The notes: generated by a model from the sequence alone, not told the origin. Shown: positions 16,804 through 26,696, counted from the first letter of the stretch. The stretch is 64,000 nucleotides of DNA from Prevotella sp. oral taxon 475 (GCF_018127805.1 NZ_CP072334.1:722001-786000), one strand, 5' to 3'. Numbers and translations: made by a program.

Positions 16804-17694
16804 TTAGATAATCACTTTCGTCTTTCGGTAGTTGTGTCTGTATTCCGTTGGTGAGCAGCCTTTCTTTCGTTTGAAGATACGATTGAAGTTGCTCATATTG
16901 TTATATCCGCACTTAAAGCTTATCTCGGCGATGGTCTCGGTGGTGTCTATCAGCATGCGTGCGGCATATCCCATGCGTATGTCGATGATGTAATCGCTAA
17001 GCCTGCGGCCTGTGTGTAGCTTGAAAAAGCGGCAGAAGGCACTCTCGCTCATGTTGGCAAGGTCGGCCAGAGTTTTGAGTCGGAGTTCGTACATGTAGTT
17101 ATCCGAGATGTATTTCTTTACGCGAAGTACCCGTCTACTATCGTCTTCGATGTTCACTTTGGCGTAACTGGTGGTGGCCAACGTGCGCACACCAGTGCTA
17201 AGCGACAGCGTGTGCAGTATGTCGAGAAACTGTATCAGGGCCTGAAAGCGGTCGGTTATGCGGCTCATCTCGTCCAGTTTGCCATACACTTTCATGATGG
17301 TGGCCATGGGAAAGGCTAATCCCTTCTGCGCTTCTTTCATCATTCGGCGTATGCTTTCGAAGGGTGTTTTGCCAAAGAACTGGTCGGTTTCGGCCATTCC
17401 AGCCCCGAAATTAAACTGAATGGTTATCTCGCGGATGTCTTCGCTCTTGCATTCGTGCTGCTCCCAAACGTGTTCTAGCGTGGGACTGGTGATGAGCACG
17501 AGGTCGAAATCGCCAATCACTTCGCTATTATCGCCCACCGTTCGTTTCACCCCCGCAGCGTTTTCAACGAAATTTAATTCGAAAACGTCGTGGTTGTGCA
17601 CGGGATAAGAGAACTCTTTCTTATGCCTGTCTGCGATGTAGAGGGCATCGGTCTCCATCAACGGGGTTATTTCGTGTAGTACGTAAGTGTCCAT
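16804..17694 (-). CDS. AraC-family transcriptional regulator
   Basis: 296 aa. The N-terminal part (HNHDVFELNFVENAAGVKRTVGD) is a cupin-like sensing domain. The C-terminal 100 residues are the AraC double helix-turn-helix (LKTLADLANMSESAFCRFFKLHTGRRLSDYIIDIRMGYAARMLIDTTETIAEISFKCGYNNMSNFNRIFKRKKGCSPTEYR). It lies directly downstream of the mannan operon on the same strand, separated by about 290 bp, so control of that operon by a sugar cue is a fair inference. Mannan loci of Bacteroidetes more often use hybrid two-component regulators, which are absent here. Confidence 0.9.
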   Translation of the reverse strand: MDTYVLHEITPLMETDALYIADRHKKEFSYPVHNHDVFELNFVENAAGVKRTVGDNSEVIGDFDLVLITSPTLEHVWEQHECKSEDIREITIQFNFGAGMAETDQFFGKTPFESIRRMMKEAQKGLAFPMATIMKVYGKLDEMSRITDRFQALIQFLDILHTLSLSTGVRTLATTSYAKVNIEDDSRRVLRVKKYISDNYMYELRLKTLADLANMSESAFCRFFKLHTGRRLSDYIIDIRMGYAARMLIDTTETIAEISFKCGYNNMSNFNRIFKRKKGCSPTEYRHNYRKTKVII

Positions 17695-17875
17695 AATTTT
17701 TTTTTAAGGAGTAAAGGGAGTAAGTAGTAAGGAGGAAAAGGGAAGCGAACGGTCGGTGAGTGAGGACCAGGGGAGAGACAGCGTAAAGAAGGAAGGGGGG
17801 AACGAAGAAGCTGTAGAAACCATTAGGTGAAAGGGACGAAGACTCTTGATTTTTACTCTTTGTTACCTTACTCTC

Positions 17876-17960
17876 CAAAAGCTAAGATATTGCCTTGCAA
17901 AAGCTTAGATATTGGAGTGCAATCTCTTAGCTTTTGCACTTCAAAAGCTAAGAGATGACT
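17876..17960. repeat. 22-bp repeat array with an inverted unit
   Basis: Three full 22-bp units at 17876, 17898 and 17920 and a partial one at 17942. Units 1, 2 and 4 read CAAAAGCTAAGATATTG; unit 3 reads the other way (CAATCTCTTAGCTTTTGCA) without breaking the phase. The core is bounded by GCAA and TTGC. The array fills the gap between the epimerase and the AraC gene; the rest of 17695-17987 is low-complexity purine-rich DNA. Confidence 0.88.
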
Positions 17961-17987
17961 ACCTGCTTCTTCTACCCTTACTATTTA

Positions 17988-19181
17988 CTACTCTCCTCCT
18001 TTCATTCTTCTTTCTATCACCTCCAAACACATTCTTGCATTATGATAGGGGCATTTCCAAAAGCCGGCCTTATCGTCTACAAGGTTTGGGCGTGCGTTTT
18101 CGTCGCATCCCCAGAACCATTCGCCTTGCTCATGGTCTACAATATGTTCGCTAGTATATTGCCAACAGCGGCGCGCGATGTCGAGGGCAGCAGTGTCGCC
18201 GAAGTGTTGATAAAGGTCTATGTGTCCAATAACACACTCGCACATCACCCACCATTGACGTTGAGTGTCCACTTTGCCAGTGTCCGTCCATCGTTCGTAC
18301 ACCATCGAGCCATCCGCTTGCAAACCCTCGTCGGCCGCTTTGGCAATGGCTTTGATGGCATGCTCAACCCTTTGTAGCACGTTGGGGTCGTTCAACTCCA
18401 ACGCAGCCTCGTGTAACAACCACACCGCCTCGATGTCGTGACCAAAGCTTTGTATGTTGCGACGGCCCTGCCAACGGTCGTCGAAGAAGAGGTCGAGGTG
18501 GTTTGTCTGTGGATTAAGCAAGCGCGTGAGGAAGATGTCGATAAGGTTGGCGATGCGTTCGGCCAACTGGGGCGTGCGCCACACGCGGTAAAGATTGGTG
18601 TATGGTTCGAGAATGTGCAGGTGCGTGTTCATCGTTCGCGACCCGTTCTCGTCCTTATCGCTCAGTCGCATGTCGGCAATGGGCTGCCAGTTGCGCGTTA
18701 GGGCCTCAACGTAGCCATTGTTTTCGCGGTCGAAGGCATGCCGTTCGATGTCGGCATAGAGGCCTTTGGCCTGCTGTAAGGCCGCTTCGTCGCCCGTGGC
18801 TCGTGCATATTCGCTCAATCCGTAGATGGCAAAGCCAATGGCGTAGGTTTGCTTTTTGGTGTCGAGCGGACGCCCTTGGGCATCCAAACTCCAAAAAACG
18901 CCACCCTCTTGCGGGTCGATGAAGTGGGCCACGAAATAATCTTTGGCCCTGGTTGCAGCCTCCAAGTATTCGGGTTTACCCAAAACGCGGTAGGCAGCAG
19001 CAAACGCCCACAATATGCGCGCATTGAGTACGGCTCCCTTTTCGGCATCGGGTAGGGGATTGCCATGGCCGTCTATCCGCCCAAGAAAACCGCCATGACG
19101 ATGGTCTATCATCCTATTGAGCCAAAAAGGCATGATGTTTTGGGTGAGTTCGTCGTGCAACTCGTTCTTCAGTTTGTCCAT
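17988..19181 (-). CDS. Cellobiose 2-epimerase (N-acylglucosamine 2-epimerase family)
   Basis: 397 aa alpha/alpha-barrel enzyme. It interconverts glucose and mannose at the reducing end of beta-1,4-disaccharides, here most likely mannobiose to mannosylglucose. Family marks are WLNRMIDHRHGGFLG, ARILWAFAAAYR, the conserved SFGHDIEAVWLLHEAA (catalytic histidine region), RQWWVMCECVIG and the final FWKCPYHNARMCLE. The ATG at 19181 gives the standard length; the frame extends upstream only by running through the transporter gene in another frame. It stands 2 bp after the symporter and works with the GH130 phosphorylase of the same operon. Confidence 0.92.
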   Translation of the reverse strand: MDKLKNELHDELTQNIMPFWLNRMIDHRHGGFLGRIDGHGNPLPDAEKGAVLNARILWAFAAAYRVLGKPEYLEAATRAKDYFVAHFIDPQEGGVFWSLDAQGRPLDTKKQTYAIGFAIYGLSEYARATGDEAALQQAKGLYADIERHAFDRENNGYVEALTRNWQPIADMRLSDKDENGSRTMNTHLHILEPYTNLYRVWRTPQLAERIANLIDIFLTRLLNPQTNHLDLFFDDRWQGRRNIQSFGHDIEAVWLLHEAALELNDPNVLQRVEHAIKAIAKAADEGLQADGSMVYERWTDTGKVDTQRQWWVMCECVIGHIDLYQHFGDTAALDIARRCWQYTSEHIVDHEQGEWFWGCDENARPNLVDDKAGFWKCPYHNARMCLEVIERRMKGGE

Positions 19182-19183
19182 AA

Positions 19184-20584
19184 TTACTTCCTTTTTTCTT
19201 GTAGTTCGGCAGTTATTTGCTTCATCTTCGCTTCCGAAAGAGGGTAGAAATAGATGAATGCCAACGAGAGGAAGGCCCCTGCGGCAGGCAAGAACGAGAG
19301 GAACATCTTGATGCCTTGGATGGTTTCGGCCGACTGAACGGCATTGGCTTGGAAACCAAATTGGGCGAGCATCCAACCTGTTACGGCCGTGCCGAAGGCC
19401 CAACCGAACTTCTGACTCATTGAAGACGACGAGAAGATAAGCCCAGTTGCGCGGTTGCCTGTTTGCAATTCGCTGTAATCGGTACAGTCGGCATACATGC
19501 TCCACAGCAAGGGGAAGATGCTGCCTGCGCAAACACTGATGAGTGCTTGCAAGATAAAGATGAGCGCGAGCTGACCTTTATCGAGCCAAAAGAAGCCTAT
19601 GCTGAGCACTGTTGCTACTGCCATGGCTGCCATAAAGGTGTGACGTTTGCCTATTCGGTTGCTTATTGGGGCGGCAAGTATAACGCCTACGATGTTGGCG
19701 GCTTGTCCAACGGCGAGGTAAAGACCACTAAGCACGAAGGGCAGACCAAGGAACGAGATGTTGCCCACGGCCGTTTCGTCGATGTAATACTTGAAATAGT
19801 AGACCGTTGCGCCATCGCGAATGGAGTTGAACACAAGCGATGCCACGCCCGCACCCAGCAAAATCCACCACGGACGATTGTGCAACAGGTCGCGAAGGTC
19901 TGTCTTGAGCGAGTTTTTCTCTTGCTTCACGGGTTTTACGCGCTCTTTCGTGAGGGCGAAACAACCAAGGAAAAGCACCACGCACACTACGGCAATAACC
20001 ACCACGGCCATAAGCCAACCGAACTGTGGAGCGGTGAGCCAGCCACGCATTGGACCTTTGGGGTCGCCTCCACCGAAAGCGTTTACCAACGGCATAAAGA
20101 GCAACAAGGCTACGAACGAGCCAAGATAGGCGAAGGTCATGCGGTAAGTGGCCAGCGTGTTGCGGTGTGCAGGGTCGGGACTCATCACGCCTAGCAGCGA
20201 GGCGTATGGCACATTGATGGCCGAATACACCATCATCATCAGTCCGTAGGTTACGAAAGCGTAGACGATTTTTCCCGTTTCGTCCATCGGTGGGGTAAGA
20301 AACGTTAGCACACCGATAGCTCCGAAGGGCACAGCCAGATAGAGCAGGTACGGACGGAAGCGTCCCCAGCGCGACGAAGTGCGGTCGGCCACGGCTCCAA
20401 CGATGGGATCGAAGAACGAATCCCATACGCGAGTGATGGCGAACATGGTACCAACGATGGCGGCAGAGATGCCAAACACGTCGGTGTAGAATATCATCAG
20501 ATAGGCTCCGAAGAGTTTCCAAAACATCGACGACGACATGTCGCCCAGTCCGTAACCTATCTTTTCGCTAAGCCCTATCTTCAT
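19184..20584 (-). CDS. GPH-family sugar:cation symporter
   Basis: 466 aa, about twelve membrane helices. The opening LSEKIGYGLGDMSSSMFWKLFGAYLMIFYTDVFGISAAIVGTMFAITRVWDSFFDPIVGAVADRT is the signature of the MelB/GPH glycoside-pentoside-hexuronide symporters, with the cation-site aspartates in GDM, YTD and DPI. It is translationally coupled to GH130 (ATGA overlap) and followed at 2 bp by the epimerase. It should carry beta-mannobiose or related disaccharides across the inner membrane. Confidence 0.92.
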   Translation of the reverse strand: MKIGLSEKIGYGLGDMSSSMFWKLFGAYLMIFYTDVFGISAAIVGTMFAITRVWDSFFDPIVGAVADRTSSRWGRFRPYLLYLAVPFGAIGVLTFLTPPMDETGKIVYAFVTYGLMMMVYSAINVPYASLLGVMSPDPAHRNTLATYRMTFAYLGSFVALLLFMPLVNAFGGGDPKGPMRGWLTAPQFGWLMAVVVIAVVCVVLFLGCFALTKERVKPVKQEKNSLKTDLRDLLHNRPWWILLGAGVASLVFNSIRDGATVYYFKYYIDETAVGNISFLGLPFVLSGLYLAVGQAANIVGVILAAPISNRIGKRHTFMAAMAVATVLSIGFFWLDKGQLALIFILQALISVCAGSIFPLLWSMYADCTDYSELQTGNRATGLIFSSSSMSQKFGWAFGTAVTGWMLAQFGFQANAVQSAETIQGIKMFLSFLPAAGAFLSLAFIYFYPLSEAKMKQITAELQEKRK

Positions 20585-21744
20585 AATGCGTGGTTTTTGG
20601 CAATGAGTTTCTTGATGGTTTCAACACTAGCAGCGGTGGTTAGTCCGTCTTGCGGCGTGTGCAAGCAATAGTCTACCAGTCGCTCTACGGTCGAAGTGGC
20701 CACATGCATGCGTGTATCCGACGAGGCATAATAGATAAACACGCGCCCATCTTCATCGGCAATCCATCCGTTAGAGAAAACAACGTTCATCACATCGCCC
20801 ACATATTCGCCACCTTGGGGCACCAAAAGGTAGCCGCCAGGCTGAGCAATCATCCGCGTGGGGTCGTCTAAGGCGGTCATGTACATATAGAGAACGTAGC
20901 GCAATCCGCTAGCGCAGCCCCTCACGCCGTGTGCCAAATGCAACCAGCCTTGTGGCGTTTTGATGGGATGAGGCCCTTCGCCGTTCTTCATTTCCATGAT
21001 GGTGTGGTAGTGGCGAGGGTTGATAATGGTTTCTTCGTGTACCTCGGCGTGGGTTATATCGTCGACTAATGCCCAGCCAATGCCACCTCCCGAACCCGTA
21101 TCGATAAAGCCGTCTTGCGGACGGGTGTAGAAAGCGTACTTGCCATCAACGAATTCGGGGTGCAGAACGACGTTGCGTTGCTGACTCCGCGTTTTGAGAT
21201 CGGGCAGCCGTTCCCACGTTTTCAGGTCGCGGGTGCGTGCTATTCCGGCCGTGGCCGTTGCTGCCGAGAGGTCGTTGGGCTTGCTGTCGTCGTGGCGTTC
21301 GGCACAAAACACACCGTAGATATAGCCATCCTCGTGCTGGGTAAGGCGCATGTCGTAGATGTTTGTTGCGGGATTGTCGGTTTCGGGCATGGTTATCGGC
21401 TCGTCCCAAAAGCGGAAATTGTCTACGCCATTAGGGCTTTCGGCCACGGCGAAGAAGCTTTTTCGGTCGGCCCCTTCAACACGAACCACTAGCAGATACT
21501 TGTCGCCCCACTTCATTGCGCCTGCATTGAGCGTGGCATTCATCATGATGCGTTGCATCAAGTGGGGGTTGGTGCGTTCGTCTAGGTCGTAACGCCACTC
21601 CAAAGGCGTGTGTTCGGCAGTGAGTATAGGGTTCGCGTAGCGTTCGTAAATGCCGTTGCCGTTTTCCAATATGCGGTTAGGCGTGGTGAGCAATGCCTCG
21701 TGGCGTAGGCGAAGTGCATTGAGTTTTGAATTGAATGTTGACAT
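20581..21744 (-). CDS. GH130 mannosylglucose phosphorylase
   Basis: 387 aa. GH130 enzymes phosphorolyse beta-mannosides; this one fits 4-O-beta-D-mannosyl-D-glucose phosphorylase, giving mannose 1-phosphate and glucose. The clues are length, the N-terminal RLRHEALLTTPNRILENGNGIYERYANPILTAEHTPLEWRYD, the general-acid region TNIYDMRLTQHEDGYIYGVFCAERHD, the GGGIGWALVDD loop and KTPQGWLHLAHGVRG. Direct neighbours are the symporter and the epimerase, the classic trio for cytoplasmic mannobiose use. There is no signal peptide, as expected. Confidence 0.92.
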   Translation of the reverse strand: MSTFNSKLNALRLRHEALLTTPNRILENGNGIYERYANPILTAEHTPLEWRYDLDERTNPHLMQRIMMNATLNAGAMKWGDKYLLVVRVEGADRKSFFAVAESPNGVDNFRFWDEPITMPETDNPATNIYDMRLTQHEDGYIYGVFCAERHDDSKPNDLSAATATAGIARTRDLKTWERLPDLKTRSQQRNVVLHPEFVDGKYAFYTRPQDGFIDTGSGGGIGWALVDDITHAEVHEETIINPRHYHTIMEMKNGEGPHPIKTPQGWLHLAHGVRGCASGLRYVLYMYMTALDDPTRMIAQPGGYLLVPQGGEYVGDVMNVVFSNGWIADEDGRVFIYYASSDTRMHVATSTVERLVDYCLHTPQDGLTTAASVETIKKLIAKNHAL

Positions 21745-21929
21745 CTTTGTGAGGTTATGAGGTTATGAGTGGGTGAGGTTATGGGTTTATGAGGTGTTAA
21801 GTTTTTAAGTTTCTAAGTCTTTAAGTTTATGAGTTGGTGAGTTAGTTGGCTTGCGAATTTTTCCTCCTCTTTATCTCCTTTAAAAGCAGAATAAAGCCTT
21901 CACACTTATCAACTTAAAAACTCAGAAAC

Positions 21930-23051
21930 TTATTTCTTACGTTTCTTTGATACCATCCAACACGACTTGTTTGGTTCGCTTTTCAGTTTGCTACGGAAAA
22001 GGAACACGCCCTCCTTGTGTATCTTCCTGAAATCATCCGCGCAGGTTTTGTCGGGTGCAGGGCCGAAGTTCTCTTCCGCTTTATCCCATGCGTTGCGCCA
22101 AAGCAGCACGTAACTGGGGGCAAATCCCTTGATGGCGGGCACCAAGGTTGAGCTGTACCATTGTGCATCGGGCGTGTTTCGGTAGCCAGCCTCTGTTAAT
22201 GCGTACAGCTTATTGTGGCTTTTGGCATACTCCGACATGATGCGCATCTCGTTCTGGCATTGCTCGATGAAGACCGCACTGCCGTTATACTGATACAAAT
22301 CAATGCCGAGCACATCCACATAGCTATCTCCGGGGTAAAAGAGAAAATAGTGTTCGGGCGTGTCGTTGGCCTGTGCGTTGGGCGAATAGCTCCAAACTAG
22401 GTTGCGCAAGCCTGCTTGCATCATGGCGTTGAACGTAAGACGGAACAGTGCCTTGTATTGTTCGGGCGTGCATTGCTTGCTTCCCCACCAAAACCAAGCA
22501 CCGCTCATCTCGTGCCACGGACGGAAAATAACGGGCACGGCACGGCCTTTATCGTCTTTAAGCGATGCCATGAAGTCGGCCAAACGCTGGTGCCAAAGTT
22601 GCATTTTGGCCGATTCTTTACCGCCAGGCAACACAGCCGTAACGGCATCTCCCTCCGTGTTCCAGGCATCTTTGCCCGTAACGGGGTTGTAAGGATGCCA
22701 ACTGATGGTTACGATACCGCCTTGTTGATGGTGGGCAATAATCTGTTGGCGCATCTTATCAAAGGGAACACCATCCAGATTTTTGTCGTTTCCCAATTCT
22801 AGTCCGCCCAATTCGCAACCTAGAACGGCAGGATAATCGCCACAAACGTCGTTAACGTCACTTCGTCCAAACTCCCATTTCCACGTCGTTCCGTAGAAAA
22901 GGGCATCTTGATGACCGAACATTACGCCGCGCTTTTGTAGCGTTTGAAGGCGTTCGATGAGGCTTTGTGCAGGCGTATTTTTTGCCTTTTGCTTTGCATT
23001 TGCAGTAAAAGCGAACATTGCTATGACCATAGCGAGGATTATTTTTTTCAT
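21930..23051 (-). CDS. Secreted GH26 beta-mannanase
   Basis: 373 aa. A signal peptide (MKKIILAMVIAMFAFTANA) fixes the start at 23051; the longer frame runs into the GH3 gene. It is a GH26 (beta/alpha)8 enzyme that cleaves beta-1,4-mannan, possibly releasing mannobiose from chain ends. The acid/base Glu is in VIFRPWHEMSGAWFWWG (about residue 190) and the nucleophile Glu in LYALTEAGYRNT (about residue 290). It starts 2 bp after the GH3 stop. The region between it and GH130 (21745-21929) is filled with short AAGTTT- and GAGGTTATG-type repeats. Confidence 0.92.
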   Translation of the reverse strand: MKKIILAMVIAMFAFTANAKQKAKNTPAQSLIERLQTLQKRGVMFGHQDALFYGTTWKWEFGRSDVNDVCGDYPAVLGCELGGLELGNDKNLDGVPFDKMRQQIIAHHQQGGIVTISWHPYNPVTGKDAWNTEGDAVTAVLPGGKESAKMQLWHQRLADFMASLKDDKGRAVPVIFRPWHEMSGAWFWWGSKQCTPEQYKALFRLTFNAMMQAGLRNLVWSYSPNAQANDTPEHYFLFYPGDSYVDVLGIDLYQYNGSAVFIEQCQNEMRIMSEYAKSHNKLYALTEAGYRNTPDAQWYSSTLVPAIKGFAPSYVLLWRNAWDKAEENFGPAPDKTCADDFRKIHKEGVFLFRSKLKSEPNKSCWMVSKKRKK

Positions 23052-23052
23052 A

Positions 23053-25365
23053 TCATTGAACATTGAAAGTGGCTTTTTGCAGGTCTTCGTCGCGGCTACT
23101 TCCGCCCACCAGCACTTCAAACGCGCCAGGTTCTACGATTGGTTTCATGTTCAAGTCGTAGAAAGCGAGCTTGTCGGGCGTGATGGTGAACGCGATGGTT
23201 TTCTTTTCTCCCGCCTTCAACGCTACACGACGGAAGTCTTTTAACTCTTTTACGGGTCGGGCCACAGATGCCACCACATCATTAATATACAGCTGACAAA
23301 TCTCCACGCCATCGCGTTGGCCCGTGTTTTCAATCGTTACGCTAGCCGTTATGGGCGTCTTGCCATCGTTGGGAATGCTAGACTGACTAAGCTGTAAGTT
23401 GGTGTAACGGAATGTGGTATAACTTAAACCATGCCCGAAGGGATATAGCGGCGTGTTGTCGGTACACACGGCAGGATGGAAGAATGCCGAACGTTTATGG
23501 TTGTACCACGTGGATATTTGCCCTACATGGCGCGGCATGGTCATGGCCAATTTGGCTGATGGGTTCACCTTGCCGTATAGTATTTCGGCAATGGCTTGCC
23601 CGCCATACTGCCCTGGTTCCCATGCGTTGACGATGGCAGGAGCATGTTCGGCCGCATAACGAACACTGAGCGGACGGCCACTGATGATAACAACGACCGT
23701 GGGTTTGCCCGTCTCGTTCAGTCGACGTATCAGCTGTTCTTGCAGCCCAACAAGGTCTAGGTTATCGCGATCGGTATCTTCGCCCGACGTGCGTTCGTTC
23801 CAACGAAACCGCATCATGTATTCTCCGCAACACACAATGTTGAGGTCGCAATCCTTGGCTGCTTGCACAGCGGCATCCACTTGGGCTTGCGACATGTTGC
23901 GCGGGTCCCATCCTTGGTCCACGAAACAAAAGTCGGTGGTGGGCGCAACGCTTTTTAACCCGCGCAAAACGGTCCACACTTGCTCCTCAGGTTGTGGTTC
24001 GCTCCAATCGCCCATAATGTTTTGGTCGTTGGCATTGATGCCCGTTACCAGCACCTTTTTATACTTTTGCGCATCGAGAGGTAACAAGCTGTTGGCGTTT
24101 TTCAGCAAAACGATGCTGTTTCGCGATGCGTCTAGGGCCGTTCGCTTGTGTTCGGGGTCGTTGATAACGCGGTCGCGGGTCTTCACGTCACTGTAAGGAT
24201 GCTCGAAAAGCCCCATTCTGAACTTCACGGTCAGTATTCGGCGCACGCTTTCGTCTATCCTGCTTTCGGGTATTCTGCCCTCGCGCACCAGCTCAACCAC
24301 GACTTTTTGCCACTCCGGACCGTGCATGTGCATGTCCATCCCGGCCATAATGCTTTGGTAAAAAGCCTCTTTGTTATTGGCGGCAGTGCGATGTTGGTCA
24401 ACGCAATGCTCAATATCCATCCAGTCGCTCACAACAAATCCCTTGAATCCCCATTCCTTTCGCAACACGTCAGTCATCAACCAGCTGTTGGTGTGGCAAG
24501 GAATGCCGTTCAATTCGTTGTGCGACATCATTACATTCCAGTCTCCGCCCTGCTGAATGGCAGCCTTAAAGGGTGGGAAAAACACTTCGCGCAGGGTGCG
24601 TTCAGATACGTCGCAGGGTGCGCCGTTTGTTCCATTGATGGCATAAGAGCCGCCCACAAAGTGCTTTACGCAGCCCAACACGTCTTGCGCATTATCCAAA
24701 TTGCGCTGATAACCCTTGTTGGTGGCCACGCCCATGAGCGTAACCAGATAGGGGTCTTCGCCAAATGTCTCGCCACAGCGACCCCAACGCCCATCGCGAG
24801 CCACTTCAACATTGGGGTTGAAGTTCCAGTGCATGTTCATGGCACGCATCTCTTCGGCCGTTTGTCGGGCGATTTTATAGGCCATATCCACATCAAACGA
24901 CGAGGCCAAACCGATGTTTGTGGGGTAAACGGTGTTGCCCTTACACTTGGCGTTGCCGTGAATGGCATCGATACCAATGAGCAAAGGAATCTGCAAACGG
25001 CTCTGCATGTTGAGCTTTTGCAAGTAGTTGGCCTCTTCGAGCGTGAGCACATGGAGGAACGACGACACCCATCCGCGGCGCGTCCACTCTTCCATGTCCT
25101 GCACAGTAACGCCTGGATAGAACGCGTTGGCGGTGTTGGTGGCCAGTTCTTCGGCGCTCATCGAGGTCGAATATTGCTTAAAATGCTCAATGCCCACAAG
25201 CTGGTTCATCTGCCCAACCTTTTCTTCCAGTGTCATGCGCGCTAAAAGATCGTCTACGCGTTGCGCCACACTGGCTTTGGAATTTTTGTATAAGGGTTGT
25301 TCTTTCTTTGCCGACATGGCTGGAAGTGTTAGTGCCGCGAGGGCTAGGGTTAATAATCGTTTCAT
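23053..25365 (-). CDS. GH3 beta-glycosidase
   Basis: 770 aa with a signal peptide (MKRLLTLALAALTLPAMSA). The three GH3 parts are present: a TIM-barrel domain (about 35-370) with KHFVGG and the nucleophile Asp in GFVVSDWMDIEH, an alpha/beta-sandwich domain (about 400-620) with NIVCCGEYMMRFRWNERTSGEDTDRDNLDL, and a C-terminal fibronectin-III-like domain ending near DLNMKPIVEPGAFEVLVGGSS. Family members are beta-glucosidases, but in mannan or glucomannan loci they remove terminal glucose from oligosaccharides. It would act in the periplasm. It lies between GH5 and GH26 with gaps of a few bases. Confidence 0.92.
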   Translation of the reverse strand: MKRLLTLALAALTLPAMSAKKEQPLYKNSKASVAQRVDDLLARMTLEEKVGQMNQLVGIEHFKQYSTSMSAEELATNTANAFYPGVTVQDMEEWTRRGWVSSFLHVLTLEEANYLQKLNMQSRLQIPLLIGIDAIHGNAKCKGNTVYPTNIGLASSFDVDMAYKIARQTAEEMRAMNMHWNFNPNVEVARDGRWGRCGETFGEDPYLVTLMGVATNKGYQRNLDNAQDVLGCVKHFVGGSYAINGTNGAPCDVSERTLREVFFPPFKAAIQQGGDWNVMMSHNELNGIPCHTNSWLMTDVLRKEWGFKGFVVSDWMDIEHCVDQHRTAANNKEAFYQSIMAGMDMHMHGPEWQKVVVELVREGRIPESRIDESVRRILTVKFRMGLFEHPYSDVKTRDRVINDPEHKRTALDASRNSIVLLKNANSLLPLDAQKYKKVLVTGINANDQNIMGDWSEPQPEEQVWTVLRGLKSVAPTTDFCFVDQGWDPRNMSQAQVDAAVQAAKDCDLNIVCCGEYMMRFRWNERTSGEDTDRDNLDLVGLQEQLIRRLNETGKPTVVVIISGRPLSVRYAAEHAPAIVNAWEPGQYGGQAIAEILYGKVNPSAKLAMTMPRHVGQISTWYNHKRSAFFHPAVCTDNTPLYPFGHGLSYTTFRYTNLQLSQSSIPNDGKTPITASVTIENTGQRDGVEICQLYINDVVASVARPVKELKDFRRVALKAGEKKTIAFTITPDKLAFYDLNMKPIVEPGAFEVLVGGSSRDEDLQKATFNVQ

Positions 25366-25371
25366 CGTTTA

Positions 25372-26652
25372 TCAGTATTTTGGCAGTTTGGCAATGCCCG
25401 CTTTTATCACGTTGACGGTAGACTTATCTGACGAGAACACCGAGTTAAGTCCCTGTGCCTCTTGTGCTGGGTCGCCTGTATAGTCGTCGCCAGGCTCCCA
25501 TTGCTCGTGTTTGGGCTGCGCTTGTCCGCCCCAACCCCAGAAGTTGCAGCCTGCAAAGTAGCCGCCCTTGGCTGCATCGGCCGCCAAAAGCGAGAAAACA
25601 TAGCCGTAATAAGCATCGCGGGCTGTGGTGGGCGACTGCTTTGAGAAGGCGAAACCATCGCGCGGATAGCCAAATTCTTCCATCACTAGGGGTTTGTTTA
25701 TCTTGGCACAGATGGCCAAATGGCGGTCTATATACTCCTTGGTGTTGTCTTTGGCGCGTTGCAGGTTTTGCGATAGCGAGTCTTTTTTGGCCCAACTCCA
25801 ATTGTAAGGCCAAATATGTATGTTGCAATAGTCAACGTTTGGGTCGGCGCAAATGCGTTGCCACGAGTCGTAATCGGCCTCGCAACCGAACGCGCCTTCC
25901 GAACCAACGCTAACCAAATGTCGCTTGTCGATGCTCTTCATCAAAGCCGCGGCCTTGGCCAACCATGCCTCGAACTGTGGCAGAACGGCCTTATCGAAGG
26001 CGCGCGGCTCGTTGCCAATCTGCCACGACATGATGGCGGGATCGTCTGCATAGCGTTTCTTGGTGTAGCGGTTGGTGCGTTTGAGGATAAAACAGAGGTG
26101 ATTGAAGAACAGCTGTTGCGCCTGTTTGTTGGTTGAAAACTGCGAGGCGTACTTGATATAGGCCGAATAACCCACCTCGTTGGGCTGCAATGCCTTGCCT
26201 GCTCCTGCGTGTTCGAGGTAGAATCCATAACCTCCGCTCCACTCCCAAGAGTTGTTCAGGTATAACACGGCCACCATTCCGCGGCGTTGCAACTGCTGCA
26301 TCAGGTAGTCGAGCCCATCTAATAGGACATCGTTATAGGCACTGGGGGATGGTTGGAGCACGGGCGACACCTTCCACTTAATGCCTTCTTCGCCATCGCT
26401 ACCCACCAAAATACGCAGGTTGGTTATGCCCAAACGTTTCATTTCGTCTAGTTCGCGGTTCAGTCTTTGCCTGTCTCCGCCCTTCCCTTTCGAGCCAAGA
26501 ATGGCGCCATACCAATAGTTTGCCCCAATAAAAATGTAGGGTTTGCCGTCGCGATAAAGCCTTCCGTTCTTTACCGTAACAAATGATTGCGCCTTAACGG
26601 CTGTGGCACAAACAAGAAGTAGTGCCATCATGTAGTATCGTATTTTATTCAT
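25372..26652 (-). CDS. GH5 endo-beta-1,4-mannanase
   Basis: 426 aa with signal peptide (MNKIRYYMMALLLVCATAVKA). It matches the GH5_7 mannanase type: KNGRLYRDGKPYIFIGANYWYG near the start, IMSWQIGNEPRAF with the acid/base Glu (about residue 220), and PLVMEEFGYPRDG with the nucleophile Glu (about residue 330). The enzyme cuts internal mannan bonds outside the cytoplasm. It is followed 6 bp later by GH3. Confidence 0.92.
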   Translation of the reverse strand: MNKIRYYMMALLLVCATAVKAQSFVTVKNGRLYRDGKPYIFIGANYWYGAILGSKGKGGDRQRLNRELDEMKRLGITNLRILVGSDGEEGIKWKVSPVLQPSPSAYNDVLLDGLDYLMQQLQRRGMVAVLYLNNSWEWSGGYGFYLEHAGAGKALQPNEVGYSAYIKYASQFSTNKQAQQLFFNHLCFILKRTNRYTKKRYADDPAIMSWQIGNEPRAFDKAVLPQFEAWLAKAAALMKSIDKRHLVSVGSEGAFGCEADYDSWQRICADPNVDYCNIHIWPYNWSWAKKDSLSQNLQRAKDNTKEYIDRHLAICAKINKPLVMEEFGYPRDGFAFSKQSPTTARDAYYGYVFSLLAADAAKGGYFAGCNFWGWGGQAQPKHEQWEPGDDYTGDPAQEAQGLNSVFSSDKSTVNVIKAGIAKLPKY

Positions 26653-26696
26653 TGCGTTTTGTTTCTTTGTTTAGACAGAAATATTTGCTTGACTTC

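Noticed and set aside
19182..19532. Longer N-terminus for the epimerase
   Set aside because: The extension overlaps the symporter gene in another frame and is not epimerase-like; the ATG at 19181 gives the family length.
24148..25245. Plus-strand frame of 365 codons opposite the GH3 gene
   Set aside because: It is the antisense of a clear GH3 coding sequence with all motifs; its length comes from codon bias.
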